DNA from: Gracilibacillus massiliensis
GTDB taxonomy: Bacteria; Bacillota; Bacilli; Bacillales; Amphibacillaceae
Length of the DNA stretch: 64,000 nucleotides
Direction: 5' to 3'
Assembly: GCF_001458115.1 (NCBI RefSeq)
Contig: NZ_CZRP01000010.1
Span: 270,678 to 334,677, forward strand
In this document: piece after piece, positions 1-9,724 of the stretch
Numbering within the stretch: the stretch's first letter is position 1
Layout of the letters: each line of letters starts with the position of its first letter
Notes under the pieces: model-generated
Database searches by the model: none
Told to the model about the DNA's origin: nothing
Seen by the model: the letters and a program-made list of their open reading frames with translations, nothing else
Made by a program: the position numbers and the translations under genes

Positions 1-50
1 TAACAATGAATATTTGTTTATAATTTACGTATAGTATGACATGTGATACT

Positions 51-114
51 TCCAATCACCGTTTTGATAGGGAGTTTTTAAAGAAGAGACCACCCAGTCA
101 CCGTTTTGACAGGA
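51..114. repeat. Two ~20-bp direct repeats at window start
   Basis: Two near-identical units, tccaatcaccgttttgatag and the related copy at 94-114 (agtcaccgttttgacagg), lie 43 bp apart. The second forms the loop side of the hairpin at 86-127. Function unknown; they may be remnants of a duplicated terminator. Confidence 0.5.
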
Positions 115-127
115 GTGGTCTTTTACT
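86..127 (+). terminator. Rho-independent terminator, probably bidirectional
   Basis: The arms agaccaccc and ggagtggtct are followed by TTTTACTTT on the plus strand and by an imperfect T tract on the minus strand. It could end a plus-strand gene to the left of the window and the minus-strand gene at 170-490. Confidence 0.6.
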
Positions 128-169
128 TTATATATTTCCTCCACTCTGTAATACCCTTCTTAAAAATAT

Positions 170-490
170 CTACATAAATACAACATCTATACTTTTTTGT
201 TTTTTTGCTACTTCCAAGCAGTTTTGTATGAACTCTTTAATCTGACGAATATCCCAATCATCATATTCTTCTGTTGCCACGGTGCCAAAAGTCTGTTCAA
301 ATTCATGTAAGGCTTTCTCTAACTCTTGCAAAGAAAAAGTACATCTACCACCTATGCCACTAACCCCTCCATTATATTCATCAGCATTCAATAAGTCATA
401 TAAAATAAATGCATTTACATTTCCCATGCTAAAACGAGCATAAGCTATTTGTTCTCCTTTTTTATTTATACCGTATATATCATGCCCCAT
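170..490 (-). CDS. Small hypothetical protein (106 aa)
   Basis: A 106-residue soluble acidic protein starting MGHDIYGINKKGEQIAYARF. No signal peptide or membrane segment is seen. The start is well supported: AAGGAGGG sits 6 nt before the ATG. I do not recognise a family with certainty. Its size, charge and position, in the same accessory patch as a toxin remnant and an immunity-like gene (1337-1861), suggest it could be an orphan immunity or phage-derived protein, but that is inference only. It would be transcribed away from groEL and end near the hairpin at 86-127. Confidence 0.6.
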   Translation of the reverse strand: MGHDIYGINKKGEQIAYARFSMGNVNAFILYDLLNADEYNGGVSGIGGRCTFSLQELEKALHEFEQTFGTVATEEYDDWDIRQIKEFIQNCLEVAKKQKSIDVVFM

Positions 491-793
491 TTATATCCCT
501 CCTTAGAATTTTATAATTAAAAATATAACATTATGGAAACGCATTCATTTTTGGTGTAAAAAAACAGAAAAATTCCGGGTGTATATACTTACATTTGAGA
601 AGATTATAAGATTTCCTAAAAGAAAGGGATAAATATCACAAGAGTGCTGCCAATTAAGAGGTGTGTGAGGAATATATATCTAGTTTTCCATAAAATTCTG
701 TTTTTGTAAACAGTCATTAATTCGACAAAAACATAATAAAATTTTACTACATTTTAGAGTCTTACTAAAATCTCACATTAGATATTAAAGAAT

Positions 794-836
794 AAGAGAC
801 TTCTCCTAAGTATTATCTCGGTAGAAGTCTCTTTTA
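794..836 (+). terminator. Rho-independent terminator hairpin
   Basis: The arms agagacttct and agaagtctct flank a 17-nt loop and are followed by TTTTAT. No gene is seen immediately upstream on the plus strand, so it may be a relic of the decayed element. Confidence 0.6.
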
Positions 837-902
837 TAATTCAAAATATTAACAATTAATGTTTTGTTAACAAAATAACTCTTCTATTAAAAGAGTTTGA
901 GC

Positions 903-923
903 AACTCTTACATCATGCCGCCC
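903..923 (-). repeat. Degenerate copy of the groEL 3' end (candidate old att site)
   Basis: This segment matches groEL-end positions 2471-2491 at 18 of 21 bases. It includes the complement of the stop codon (TAA here, TAG in groEL), the Gly-Gly-Met-Met codons and five bases beyond the stop. The two copies are in direct orientation and bracket the toxin/immunity remnant. This is what an integrase targeting the 3' end of groEL would leave. No integrase gene remains. Confidence 0.45.
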
Positions 924-1336
924 GTAAAATGAGAGTGTGTAATATCGTTAACGAGAGGTACGAAAAGTGCGGTAAAACGTTTTGGATATTGTTGACTGTA
1001 ACATCTATAACAGGGATTTACCGCTTTTTATGGGATTACGTTAGCAAAATGTTAGCATTCTTTTTAAGAGACTTTAAAATCAGTTGAGTAGATACAGTTA
1101 CACTTTTTATCAATTATGGAAGGAAAGCAATCAAAATAGAGATACTTAATTTAAATGGATTGTAGCAATGACTCATGGTATATTATAAGTGAAGAATCCA
1201 ACTATGGTTTATTGTGATTTCTGAACAAAGGATGTATATATGCTCATGCCTAGCGCACATATGAGACCCTCAAACTATAATGGATTAAGGGTCTTGTAAA
1301 ATAAACTTACAGCTTTTTTATGAATCAGCTTTCGCT

Positions 1337-1861
1337 CTACTCATTTACGATTATTTCTTGTAATAATCCCATCTGCTTAACCACTTCAATATCGTTAATA
1401 AAATTTTGCAAACTAACTTTAAACTCATTATTCTCTAAATCTTTTGAGTAACCGCGGCATAAGTTTAATATACTGTTTAACTTTTCTCCCGAACCGGCAA
1501 TAAAAAATGTTGTAAGTATTTGATCATTTTCACTTGCAAGTACAACAACAGTTGCCATTTCTAGTACATATTCTATATCTTCGTCTGAAATAGTTCTAGT
1601 TTTCTTTTTGGGGCTGTTAAATTCATAACTATAAATCGAATGAATTCTTCCCTCAAGCAATTCAAGTATTGCTTTTTTACTGATTACGTAAACGCCCTTA
1701 ATCAGCTCCATTTCCGGAGCATATGGATCATCTAAAATGAATTTTATACGATTATCTTCTTTAGAGATTTCTATTCCTTCAAAATAATATTCTAATATAT
1801 AATCTACATCTTTAATTTTCTTAGGAGGGAATAGTTTCCCTAAATAATGATTTTTCCCCAT
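1337..1861 (-). CDS. Putative immunity protein of a decayed polymorphic toxin
   Basis: A soluble protein of 174 aa when started at the ATG at 1861. AAAGGA lies 8 nt upstream of that ATG, whereas the upstream in-frame ATG at 1870 overlaps the SD. No signal peptide or membrane segment. The gene lies 32 bp downstream of the stop of a toxin C-terminal remnant on the same strand (1894-2348), the usual toxin-then-immunity order of LXG/WXG-type polymorphic toxin loci. I do not recognise the fold; immunity function is inferred from position. An intact immunity gene beside a broken toxin is a common end state, as it protects against siblings that still carry the toxin. Confidence 0.55.
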   Translation of the reverse strand: MGKNHYLGKLFPPKKIKDVDYILEYYFEGIEISKEDNRIKFILDDPYAPEMELIKGVYVISKKAILELLEGRIHSIYSYEFNSPKKKTRTISDEDIEYVLEMATVVVLASENDQILTTFFIAGSGEKLNSILNLCRGYSKDLENNEFKVSLQNFINDIEVVKQMGLLQEIIVNE

Positions 1862-1893
1862 ACTATACATCCTTTATCAATTAAATTAATAAA

Positions 1894-2348
1894 TTACCAG
1901 AGTTTTCCCCCACCATAGAATGAATGGGTACCATATTCATAAGGATGATAATGTGCAAACGTACGCTTTCCTTTTTTAGCTGAATGTGGTTCATCATATC
2001 GATATCATCCAGTTGAGGAAGCACCTTTTGCAATACTAAGTGCGTTTGATGATCCAATACTCCAGGTATCTAATCCCCTTTTCAACCTAGCAATAGCCTT
2101 TGTTTTAGATCTACCTGGTCCAACCCATATCCCCAAAGAATTTGATGTTCTCATTGCTTCATAATGCACATTACCTTTTATTTTTTTGTATTGCTATTCG
2201 TCACCTTACCAGCTACCCATAAAGCACCTGACTTTAATGAAAGAAGTCCTTTAGCAGCCAAATATATAAGTGTAGTAGCTCCGACACTTATAGCCAAAAG
2301 TTGAAGCAAACTTGCAGTAGCCACTACTCCTAGAACTGGGATCCAATA
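1894..2348 (-). pseudogene. C-terminal remnant of a polymorphic (LXG-like) toxin
   Basis: Reverse-strand reading from 2348 gives a Gly/Ala-rich hydrophobic stretch (WIPVLGVVATASLLQLLAIS) typical of pre-toxin regions, ending in a stop after ...VTNSNTKK. A one-base shift in the A-run then opens KGNVHYEAMRTSNSLGIWVG onwards. A second in-frame stop (TGA after GASSTG) interrupts the last block, which continues YRYDEPHSAKKGKRTFAHYH and ends near GGGKLW. So there is one frameshift, one nonsense codon and no N-terminus: the remnant begins 4 bp from the groEL terminator. The exact toxin class is not assigned; the downstream gene fits as its immunity protein. Confidence 0.65.
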
Positions 2349-2351
2349 ACA

Positions 2352-2388
2352 TAAAAAGACTACCCCCTTAAATTTTAGGAAGTAGTCT
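2352..2388 (-). terminator. groESL terminator
   Basis: On the minus strand, agactacttcc pairs with gggggtagtct and is followed by TTTTT. It lies 88 bp past the groEL stop and marks the operon end. The toxin remnant starts immediately beyond it. Confidence 0.7.
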
Positions 2389-2475
2389 ATACTTTAGAAA
2401 AAAATAATTTACATGACTGGTTCACAAAAAGGGCAAAATTAGCCTTAACTATTTCTCAAGATGAAGGATTAACTC

Positions 2476-4128
<1,653 letters not shown>

Positions 4129-4178
4129 TTAAAATTATCAAAAAGTTATGCTATTTATCGTTAATCTCTCCGCTTTAT

Positions 4179-4463
4179 TTAGCTTACTACTGCTAAAATG
4201 TCACTTTCACGAAGAATTAAGTATTCTTTGCCATCGTATTTAACTTCTGTACCAGCAAATTTTGAATAAATGATAATGTTTCCTTCTTCTACTTCTAGTG
4301 CAATTTTTTCTCCGTTGTCTGTTACACGTCCAGAACCAACAGCTACAACTTTACCCTCTTGTGGTTTTTCCTTCGCAGAATCTGGAAGAACAATTCCACT
4401 CGCTGTTTTTTCTTCTTGCTCTACAAGCTCAATAATGACACGATCACCTAATGGTTTTAGCAT
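4179..4463 (-). CDS. groES: Co-chaperonin GroES (10 kDa)
   Basis: 94 aa when started at the ATG at 4463, which follows AAGGAGG with 8 nt spacing and gives the canonical [20 protein letters not shown] longer in-frame ATG at 4496 would add 11 residues encoded across the SD and is rejected. GroES caps the GroEL ring. The mobile-loop segment ([20 protein letters not shown], about 18-37) and the dome segment are present. First gene of the heat-shock operon, under HrcA/CIRCE. Confidence 0.97.
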   Translation of the reverse strand: MLKPLGDRVIIELVEQEEKTASGIVLPDSAKEKPQEGKVVAVGSGRVTDNGEKIALEVEEGNIIIYSKFAGTEVKYDGKEYLILRESDILAVVS

Positions 4464-4508
4464 CTCTTTCGTTACCTCCTTGAATTTCTCATTCATTATT
4501 TTTAATTA

Positions 4509-4535
4509 TTAGCACTCATCAACAACGAGTGCTAA
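4509..4535 (-). promoter_or_regulatory. CIRCE operator (HrcA binding site)
   Basis: A perfect TTAGCACTC-N9-GAGTGCTAA between the promoter and the groES SD. HrcA repressor binds this in Firmicutes and releases it on heat shock, so groESL is expected to be heat inducible. Confidence 0.97.
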
Positions 4536-4545
4536 CACAATTCTT

Positions 4546-4574
4546 ATAATAATGAAATCTGAATTTTTTTGCAA
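4546..4574 (-). promoter_or_regulatory. Sigma-A promoter of groESL
   Basis: On the minus strand TTGCAA (4574-4569) and TATTAT (4551-4546) are separated by 17 bp, and the CIRCE begins about 10 bp downstream of the -10 box. Confidence 0.8.
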
Positions 4575-4615
4575 GTATTTTAATAGTAATTTGGTAAATT
4601 TTTTTCTACTATCGA

Positions 4616-4643
4616 AAAACACCCACATACTTCTATGTGTAGA
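4616..4643 (-). terminator. Weak terminator after the DHODH-like gene
   Basis: Minus strand: a CACATA/TATGTG stem with a 4-nt loop, followed by GGTGTTTTTC. It lies between the 3' end of the gene at 4735-6516 and the groES promoter and may insulate the two. Confidence 0.4.
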
Positions 4644-4670
4644 CGAACTAGTTCCATTTTATTCTAAATA

Positions 4671-4685
4671 TATGTTAAAATACAT
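4671..4685 (+). repeat. Attachment-site core, left boundary of the 43-kb island
   Basis: tatgttaaaatacat, identical to the copies at 9113-9127 and 47807-47821 and one base longer than the copy at 27704-27717. The bases to its right (tctacttatatttta) resemble those right of the two internal copies, while the right-hand copy at 47807 is followed by ydiL leader DNA. It is therefore the proposed left junction (attL). Confidence 0.7.
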
Positions 4686-4734
4686 TCTACTTATATTTTA
4701 CTTTTTCAAAAAGAAGCAAGAGAACCCTCTCCTA

Positions 4735-6516
4735 TTAGTCATCATCCCCTTTATGAAAAAAGGAATAGGTAAGGACAAGACCACCGATGTAAAGCAAAAT
4801 AGCAAAGTATGCAGGAAGTAAATGAATGAATGTTGTATAGCCAATAGCAATGTGGATGGATATAGCTGTAATAAATGCAGGTAAACCTCCTATTAAATAA
4901 GTCCACCACATCCACTTTTTCCCTTGTTGGAAGCCCCAAAGTGACAACATTAATACAAGAAGTCCCACACTCAGTAAAGCACTCCCAAATCCAGCCCGGT
5001 CATGTGCAATAACTGGAATCAGTCTGTCATTAAAAGATTGTAATTGTTCTGGTGACATGCATAAATAAAGGAGATCAGTTGGAACAAATACGGAAGTTAC
5101 ACCGTAAAGCGATATAACAATACCACCAATTACGAAAGAAAATCCTAATATAACAAATAGAAATTGCCCCCATACCGACCGTTTCCAAATCTGGTGATTT
5201 CTTTTGTTATTTGACGTAGGTGTTCCCGAAATACCCCTTGTAGAAAAAAATCCTTTCATATAAAAAGGTAGTAATACAAGCCAAAACAAAAGGTGTAGCC
5301 AATCAAAATAACCAAATCCAATAAATAAAAAAATTCCCAGAAATCCTAAAATAGCAGCTGCATCGGTAGCTTGTTTTGCCCACTTTATACCATATCTTAT
5401 CCCGTGTTTCGCTAAATTCATATAGATGATCCCACCTGAGATCATTGTGCCAGCAAGAGTCATTCGATCATGGGCCATAAACAACATAATTCGCTTATTA
5501 AACCGAAAAATCTCTGTTTTTTTCATTCCTAGAAACGCTTCATCGTATGGCAGTATAATCGAAGTAACGCTAAATAATAAAGCTAATAGTCCACCGATAC
5601 ATATAAATAGACCAAATAACCAATAGTCCCACCAGCCTTTTTGTTGCTCGATCGGTAGTTCTTGTTTGGTTAACAATGCTTCATTAATGCGATTCGTTAA
5701 TCCTGGACCTGAAAAAACATAACCATCTGCTAACAACACTAAATTAGCACCAGCTTCTATGATGTCTAGCGCGTGCTGTGGCTCTTGAATGCCACCTGAG
5801 GTAATAATTGTTTTCGAATAACCGCATTCCCTTATCTTTTTGATCTTCGAAATATAATCATCCACTTTGTTTTCATCAAAACAAAGTAAAATTCCTGAAA
5901 ATTCACTGTGCAACTCAAAAATAGCCTCCTCCCATTTTTCAGAGGAAATTGCACAGTAAATTGGCTTAGATGTAAGTGAAATTAAGCTTTGTTCCTTATG
6001 ATCAATTATAAAACCATCCGCATAGGGGTCTAGTGTTAGAATTAATTTTTTCACTTCGCTAACTGTTCCTGACAGTCGTAGGAATATCGGTTGTTTCGCC
6101 TCTATACTTTTAAGCTTGTTGACAGTTGCTTGAAGACCTAATGATCCCTGATCACTCGGGAATTCAATGAATTGATTTTCTGTATCAACCAAGGGGATCT
6201 GTACACAATCCTTGCGCTCTAATGTAATCGGTCCAACTTCCAAGAACCCAAAACCAAGATTGGTGAAAGCCTTAGTTCCCGTTAATAATGGATCTATTTT
6301 TCCAGAAAGTCCAACAGGATTTGCAAATGTAATTCCATCTAGTTGTCGCGAAAGTGCTGGAGAGCTTTCATGTCTTCCTAAAAAGTTAATAATATGGGGG
6401 CCAAAAGGAATGGAAGCTATTTTACTCATGCCTCGATGAATAAATTCCCTAGATGTATAACTAGATAACCTATGTAGTATTGGTTTAAAAATGGTATGAT
6501 ACGACCAATCCGGCAT
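4735..6516 (-). CDS. Dihydroorotate-dehydrogenase-like domain fused to a multi-pass membrane domain
   Basis: 593 aa. Residues about 1-285 resemble a class 2 dihydroorotate dehydrogenase TIM barrel: the GITFANPVGLSGKIDP block (60-75) matches the family's NPvgLAaGfDK region, and TSGGIQEPQHALD with LADGYVFSGPG (about 238-272) corresponds to the FMN-phosphate end of the barrel. The usual central substrate-binding and catalytic motifs (NxSSPN, KIAPD) are not recognisable, so pyrimidine synthesis activity is doubtful. Residues about 297-590 hold roughly eight hydrophobic segments as two similar halves, each with an ...MAHDR / ...IAHDR motif. Normal DHODHs are about 300-370 aa and lack this tail. 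The gene is monocistronic and ends 50 bp from the left att core. It may be element cargo or displaced chromosomal DNA. Confidence 0.75.
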   Translation of the reverse strand: MPDWSYHTIFKPILHRLSSYTSREFIHRGMSKIASIPFGPHIINFLGRHESSPALSRQLDGITFANPVGLSGKIDPLLTGTKAFTNLGFGFLEVGPITLERKDCVQIPLVDTENQFIEFPSDQGSLGLQATVNKLKSIEAKQPIFLRLSGTVSEVKKLILTLDPYADGFIIDHKEQSLISLTSKPIYCAISSEKWEEAIFELHSEFSGILLCFDENKVDDYISKIKKIRECGYSKTIITSGGIQEPQHALDIIEAGANLVLLADGYVFSGPGLTNRINEALLTKQELPIEQQKGWWDYWLFGLFICIGGLLALLFSVTSIILPYDEAFLGMKKTEIFRFNKRIMLFMAHDRMTLAGTMISGGIIYMNLAKHGIRYGIKWAKQATDAAAILGFLGIFLFIGFGYFDWLHLLFWLVLLPFYMKGFFSTRGISGTPTSNNKRNHQIWKRSVWGQFLFVILGFSFVIGGIVISLYGVTSVFVPTDLLYLCMSPEQLQSFNDRLIPVIAHDRAGFGSALLSVGLLVLMLSLWGFQQGKKWMWWTYLIGGLPAFITAISIHIAIGYTTFIHLLPAYFAILLYIGGLVLTYSFFHKGDDD

Positions 6517-6591
6517 ACTTCATCCCTCACCATTCTAACTAATTGTAAGTCTAGTGTAACATGTTATAGAAGGACGGACACCGGAACAGAT

Positions 6592-6618
6592 AACCACCAG
6601 TCTGAACTGGTGGTTTTG
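6592..6618. terminator. Hairpin, possible terminator of the AlbA_2 gene
   Basis: aaccaccag/ctggtggtt arms with a 6-nt loop. The T tract is poor on both strands, so its terminator role is uncertain. Confidence 0.4.
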
Positions 6619-6738
6619 ATTAATGTTTTTGAATAAAGGAATATTGAACATATTATCAACTTTCACTTAGTCCAAATTACAATTTATTCAATCGTTTTAT
6701 ATATATTTCAATGTGGTCTACTCGGTTCAGTTTTTCAC

Positions 6739-6803
6739 TTTGCAGTCCATTTGATGTTTCAACCTTTGAGTTTGCGGTCCATTTGCGGTCCATTTGCGGC
6801 CCA
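6739..6803. repeat. 11-bp repeats tttgcggtcca
   Basis: Three contiguous units at 6771-6781, 6782-6792 and 6793-6803 (last with one change), plus a separate variant tttgcagtcca at 6739-6749. Repeats of this kind lie at the ends of integrative elements as arm-type integrase sites; here no matching integrase is present. Confidence 0.65.
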
Positions 6804-6841
6804 AATACAGCCTATGAACTTCCGTTTATATTTTATCTTGT

Positions 6842-8489
6842 CTATTTTAATACATAATGACTAGCACGTGATCTACCAACTAAAACAATTAAACCCTCAT
6901 CTCTTAGCTGTTGCAAAATACGTTTACTACTAGTTGATGAAAAGCCACATAAACTTTCAACATCAGGGCGTGTTATCTTTTTATTATTTCTCAAATAATC
7001 TAGAATCATTTGTTTTGCTTGTATTTCATCAAAATCTTTATCTTTCGTATATTGAATTGTCTCTCCCAGACTTTCATATACACGATGAGTAAACATGTAT
7101 TTATTTCTTGATGACCTTTGAAGTAGGTTTTTCTTTTGTACAAGTTTATTTAAAACATTTACTGCAGACTGAGTGGTGATTTGCGCTACCTCTGCCGCCT
7201 TTTGAACTGCGATGGTTTTTTCTCCCTTTACTTTCTTTAATATACAAATTTCTGATACTGAAAAATCACCACTTGCTTCTTGTTCGTTTGTGATAAATCG
7301 CAAAAAATCGATATCCTCTAAATTACTTCTCAGAGTAAGACTTACCGCTTCAGAATAAAGGTTATATTCAGGAGCAGATTTTCCTGAAGATAGCATATCC
7401 TTAAATATAATATCCACCCCTTGACCAGACCGTTGTACATATTTCAATTTTTGCAGTGTTTCCGCTATTAATTTATTTCTTGGAGAAGATGGATGAGTGA
7501 TGATATTTGTACTATCAACTCCGGCTGGAAACGCCCCAGGATTTTCTATAATAATTTCAGTTGGATAAAACTTCACAAAAATCGATGCATTACTTTCATA
7601 ATCACGGTGAGAAATGGCATTCAATAATGCCTCTTGAAATACATTTATAGGATAATCTTGTACTTCTAATTTAAAGAGACCCATTTGAATATTTCGAATA
7701 CCATTTCTGTCTTCGAAAAATTGCTGAATTCTATCTACAACCTGAATAATAGGAAATAGGAAGTTTTAATTCTAAACGCTTATTGTATTCAGTCTGATCC
7801 TCATTATATGTAAGAAGAATAATCTCAGATTGGGGCATGTATTTTGCAATAGCTTCTTTCGTCCCTACAAATAATAAACCAGCAACTGTTAATTTCATTT
7901 CAGAGTCTACTAATTCTATTAACCGTAAGTCTTTCAAAAAACTTATGTTATCTGATTGATATAAAGTGGATTCACTATCTCTAGCTTGAATTTTTCGTTT
8001 TAACCGTTCTACTTCTGTAAAGTCTATATCATTCTTTGTTGCAGGTACAATAACTTTTGCCGAATAGTCCCCTTCAAATCCTTTTATTTTATTGGAAGCA
8101 TACTCTGACGGATAGAATGGTTTAGTGTTTTTACCTAATCTTTTATATACAACACCTTTAGAAGTAGCCACAATATCGGGAGATTTCTCAACAGTTATTA
8201 TCAAAATATCTTTACCTTCTATATTTGATACATCAATATCAGTAAATAAATTCGGCATCGTTTTATCATATATACTTTCAATTATCTTTTGTTCATCATA
8301 ATAATCACACCCAGTGATTTCACCATTATCTTCTACACCGACTAGTATTGTACCGCCATCTGTATTAGCAAATCCTACAGATTCATTTACTAAAATATTA
8401 ATCAGATCTTTTTTATTAGGCACTTTTATCCAGCTTTTAAATTCAACATGTTTTGATTCACCATATTGAATGATTGCGTTTAAATCCAC
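6842..8489 (-). pseudogene. AlbA_2/HATPase_c_4 (divergent AAA_4) regulator, split by a 7-bp duplication
   Basis: N-terminal half 7731-8489 (252 codons) carries a Schlafen-AlbA_2 domain (HVEFKSWIKVPNKKDLIN, then GGTILVGVEDNGEITG). C-terminal half 6842-7684 carries an HATPase_c_4 region (NVFQEALLNAISHRDYESNA, later RSGQGVDIIFKDM) and winged-helix segments to the end. Together they form one gene of about 545 aa, as in proteins often labelled RecG-like or RNA-binding domain proteins. The break is a perfect tandem duplication of ataggaa (7749-7755 and 7756-7762). Removing one unit restores K-L-P-I-I-Q-V-V-D-R-I-Q into the second half. So it is a recent frameshift, possibly reversible by slippage. 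Function unproven; related proteins act as transcription regulators or in phage defence. Confidence 0.8.
7749..7762. repeat. 7-bp tandem duplication causing the frameshift
   Basis: ataggaa occurs twice without a gap; loss of one copy joins both halves of the AlbA_2 gene in one frame. Confidence 0.85.
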
Positions 8490-8871
8490 TAGTTAACCTC
8501 CCATCCATACAAAGATCCTAACTTTCATAGAAACCCCCACCAGAATTAGTGAGAATTTATTAACTAAGATGTTCATAATATAAATTCAATATAGAAAAAT
8601 AATATATATCACACAATCTTTGACTATTTTATTCTTAAAGTACTGTTTTTTCAATAAACAATACCTCAATATTTTATCCAATGAGAAATAACATTATGCT
8701 AATCATGACTGGACAACATAGTATATCTATAAGTAATAAATCATCTTCAACTGATAAAAAGTCACTTATATCATAACATATCATCTGGATATATATGGTG
8801 TAATAGTAATTATTTCATTTAAAATGGTTTTCTCAACTTTCTAAGTTTACTAAGATACCTACTTATTAAAA

Positions 8872-9047
8872 TGCAAATGAATAGTTAATCCTATCACGAA
8901 TAATTATATCAACCCTGTTATACCAATTGCAGAACGTTTTGGAAATGCACCAGGAATGATTTATAATGTGTACGGTCATGTCTTTAAGGAATTAGAAGAA
9001 GAGAGTGTCAAATTATTTAGCAGTAGTTAGAAGAAAGTAGGGCTTAA
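8872..9047 (+). pseudogene. Tyrosine integrase 3' remnant 1
   Basis: It aligns to the intact integrase at 47455-47745. The part corresponding to ...ADPVTNSYVNQ is followed, after an internal deletion of about 95 bp that removes the H-x-x-R box, by the part encoding AIAERLGN(T)PGMIYNVYGH with the catalytic Tyr codon retained. A one-base loss turns SSSLEES into a stop. The distance from the gene end to the att core matches that of the intact copy. Confidence 0.85.
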
Positions 9048-9112
9048 ATTGGGGCTAACTCTCAATGAACATGTCTCAACCCCAGTGTTTATAAGGGAAT
9101 CTAGAATTAGTT

Positions 9113-9127
9113 TATGTTAAAATACAT
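9113..9127 (+). repeat. Attachment-site core at segment 1/2 junction
   Basis: tatgttaaaatacat. Left flank (cccagtgtttataagggaatct) equals the integrase-side flank of the 47807 copy; right flank (actacttttatttt) resembles that of 4671 and 27704. Confidence 0.75.
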
Positions 9128-9242
9128 ACTACTTTTATTTTGCATCAGAAAGCAAAACATCTATTAAAACATTGATAAAACAGTCTTTAGGTCACTTATA
9201 CAAATATGTTAGCATGCAAAATAATGCAATAAAATGAATGTA

Positions 9243-9275
9243 TTAGGGGCTAAGTGGGGCTGATTTGGGGCTAAT
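9243..9275 (+). repeat. Arm-type repeats (ggggctaa-like) at segment 2 left end
   Basis: Three spaced units aggggctaa, tggggctga and tggggctaa. The same words occur at the integrase 3' end (47731-47756) and, decayed, at 27817-27835 and 9035-9060. Position at both element ends fits binding sites for the integrase arm domain. Confidence 0.55.
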
Positions 9276-9354
9276 AACTATAGCGTGGGCAGATGGATGT
9301 GAAGGAAAAAACCTCTCACAGAATAATGTAAGAAGTCAGTGTTTCATTGATTAA

Positions 9355-9382
9355 AAGCATGAACCAAAAAAGATTCATGCTT
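9355..9382 (-). terminator. Possible terminator of the pectin/galactan operon
   Basis: aagcatgaa/ttcatgctt arms with a 10-nt loop; minus strand continues TTTTAATC. It lies about 340 bp past the GH115-like gene, the last gene of the operon. Confidence 0.45.
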
Positions 9383-9724
9383 AACCTTTTAAAGAAAACC
9401 CTAACCATTCACCAACAAAATATTTACCTAGTAGAATTCACAAGTGACGCATTGGCCACTTGTCCGTTCTAATGTAAATTTGGCTATTGTATAAGTTTTG
9501 TAATATTACCATTCCCAGTTCGAGTATCCAATTCTACGTTATTGATATAATTTCATTGAGATTAGTCATCCGGAATGAGATCATGGTGAACACCTACAAC
9601 TATTTTCAAGTCATAAAAACACCTTCTGAATTTGCCATACCCTGGGTTAAGTCTGCTTTTAATACAAAAAATAACTTCGACAAATGGTATATAGTATACG
9701 GCAAGTAATAGAAATTCTGAAAAG

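Larger units (their letters stand above)
491..1336. other. Gene-poor accessory spacer
   Basis: No credible gene on either strand. It contains the terminator at 794-836, a degenerate groEL-end repeat at 903-923, a widely spaced inverted repeat (gcggtaaa 969-976 / tttaccgc 1017-1024, followed by TTTTTA), a gttagca direct repeat near 1042-1058, and a 7-bp-arm hairpin at 1264-1294. This looks like the scar of a lost integrative element. Confidence 0.55.
6517..6841. other. Intergenic region with hairpin and tandem repeats
   Basis: No gene. It holds a strong 9-bp-arm hairpin at 6592-6615 (aaccaccag/ctggtggtt, followed by TTGAT on plus) and a cluster of 11-bp tandem repeats at 6739-6803. AT-rich otherwise. 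Confidence 0.6.
8490..9724. other. Segment 1/2 junction region without intact gene
   Basis: Holds the integrase remnant (8872-9047), an att core (9113-9127), arm-like repeats (9243-9275), the gcgtgggcagatg motif (9283-9295) and a hairpin (9355-9382). A 73-codon plus-strand frame at 9487-9708 has no SD and biased composition and is not called. Confidence 0.6.

Noticed and set aside
9487..9708. 73-codon plus-strand reading frame
   Set aside because: No SD, AT-driven composition, no family resemblance, and it lies in the junction spacer between the att-end region and the convergent GH115-like gene.
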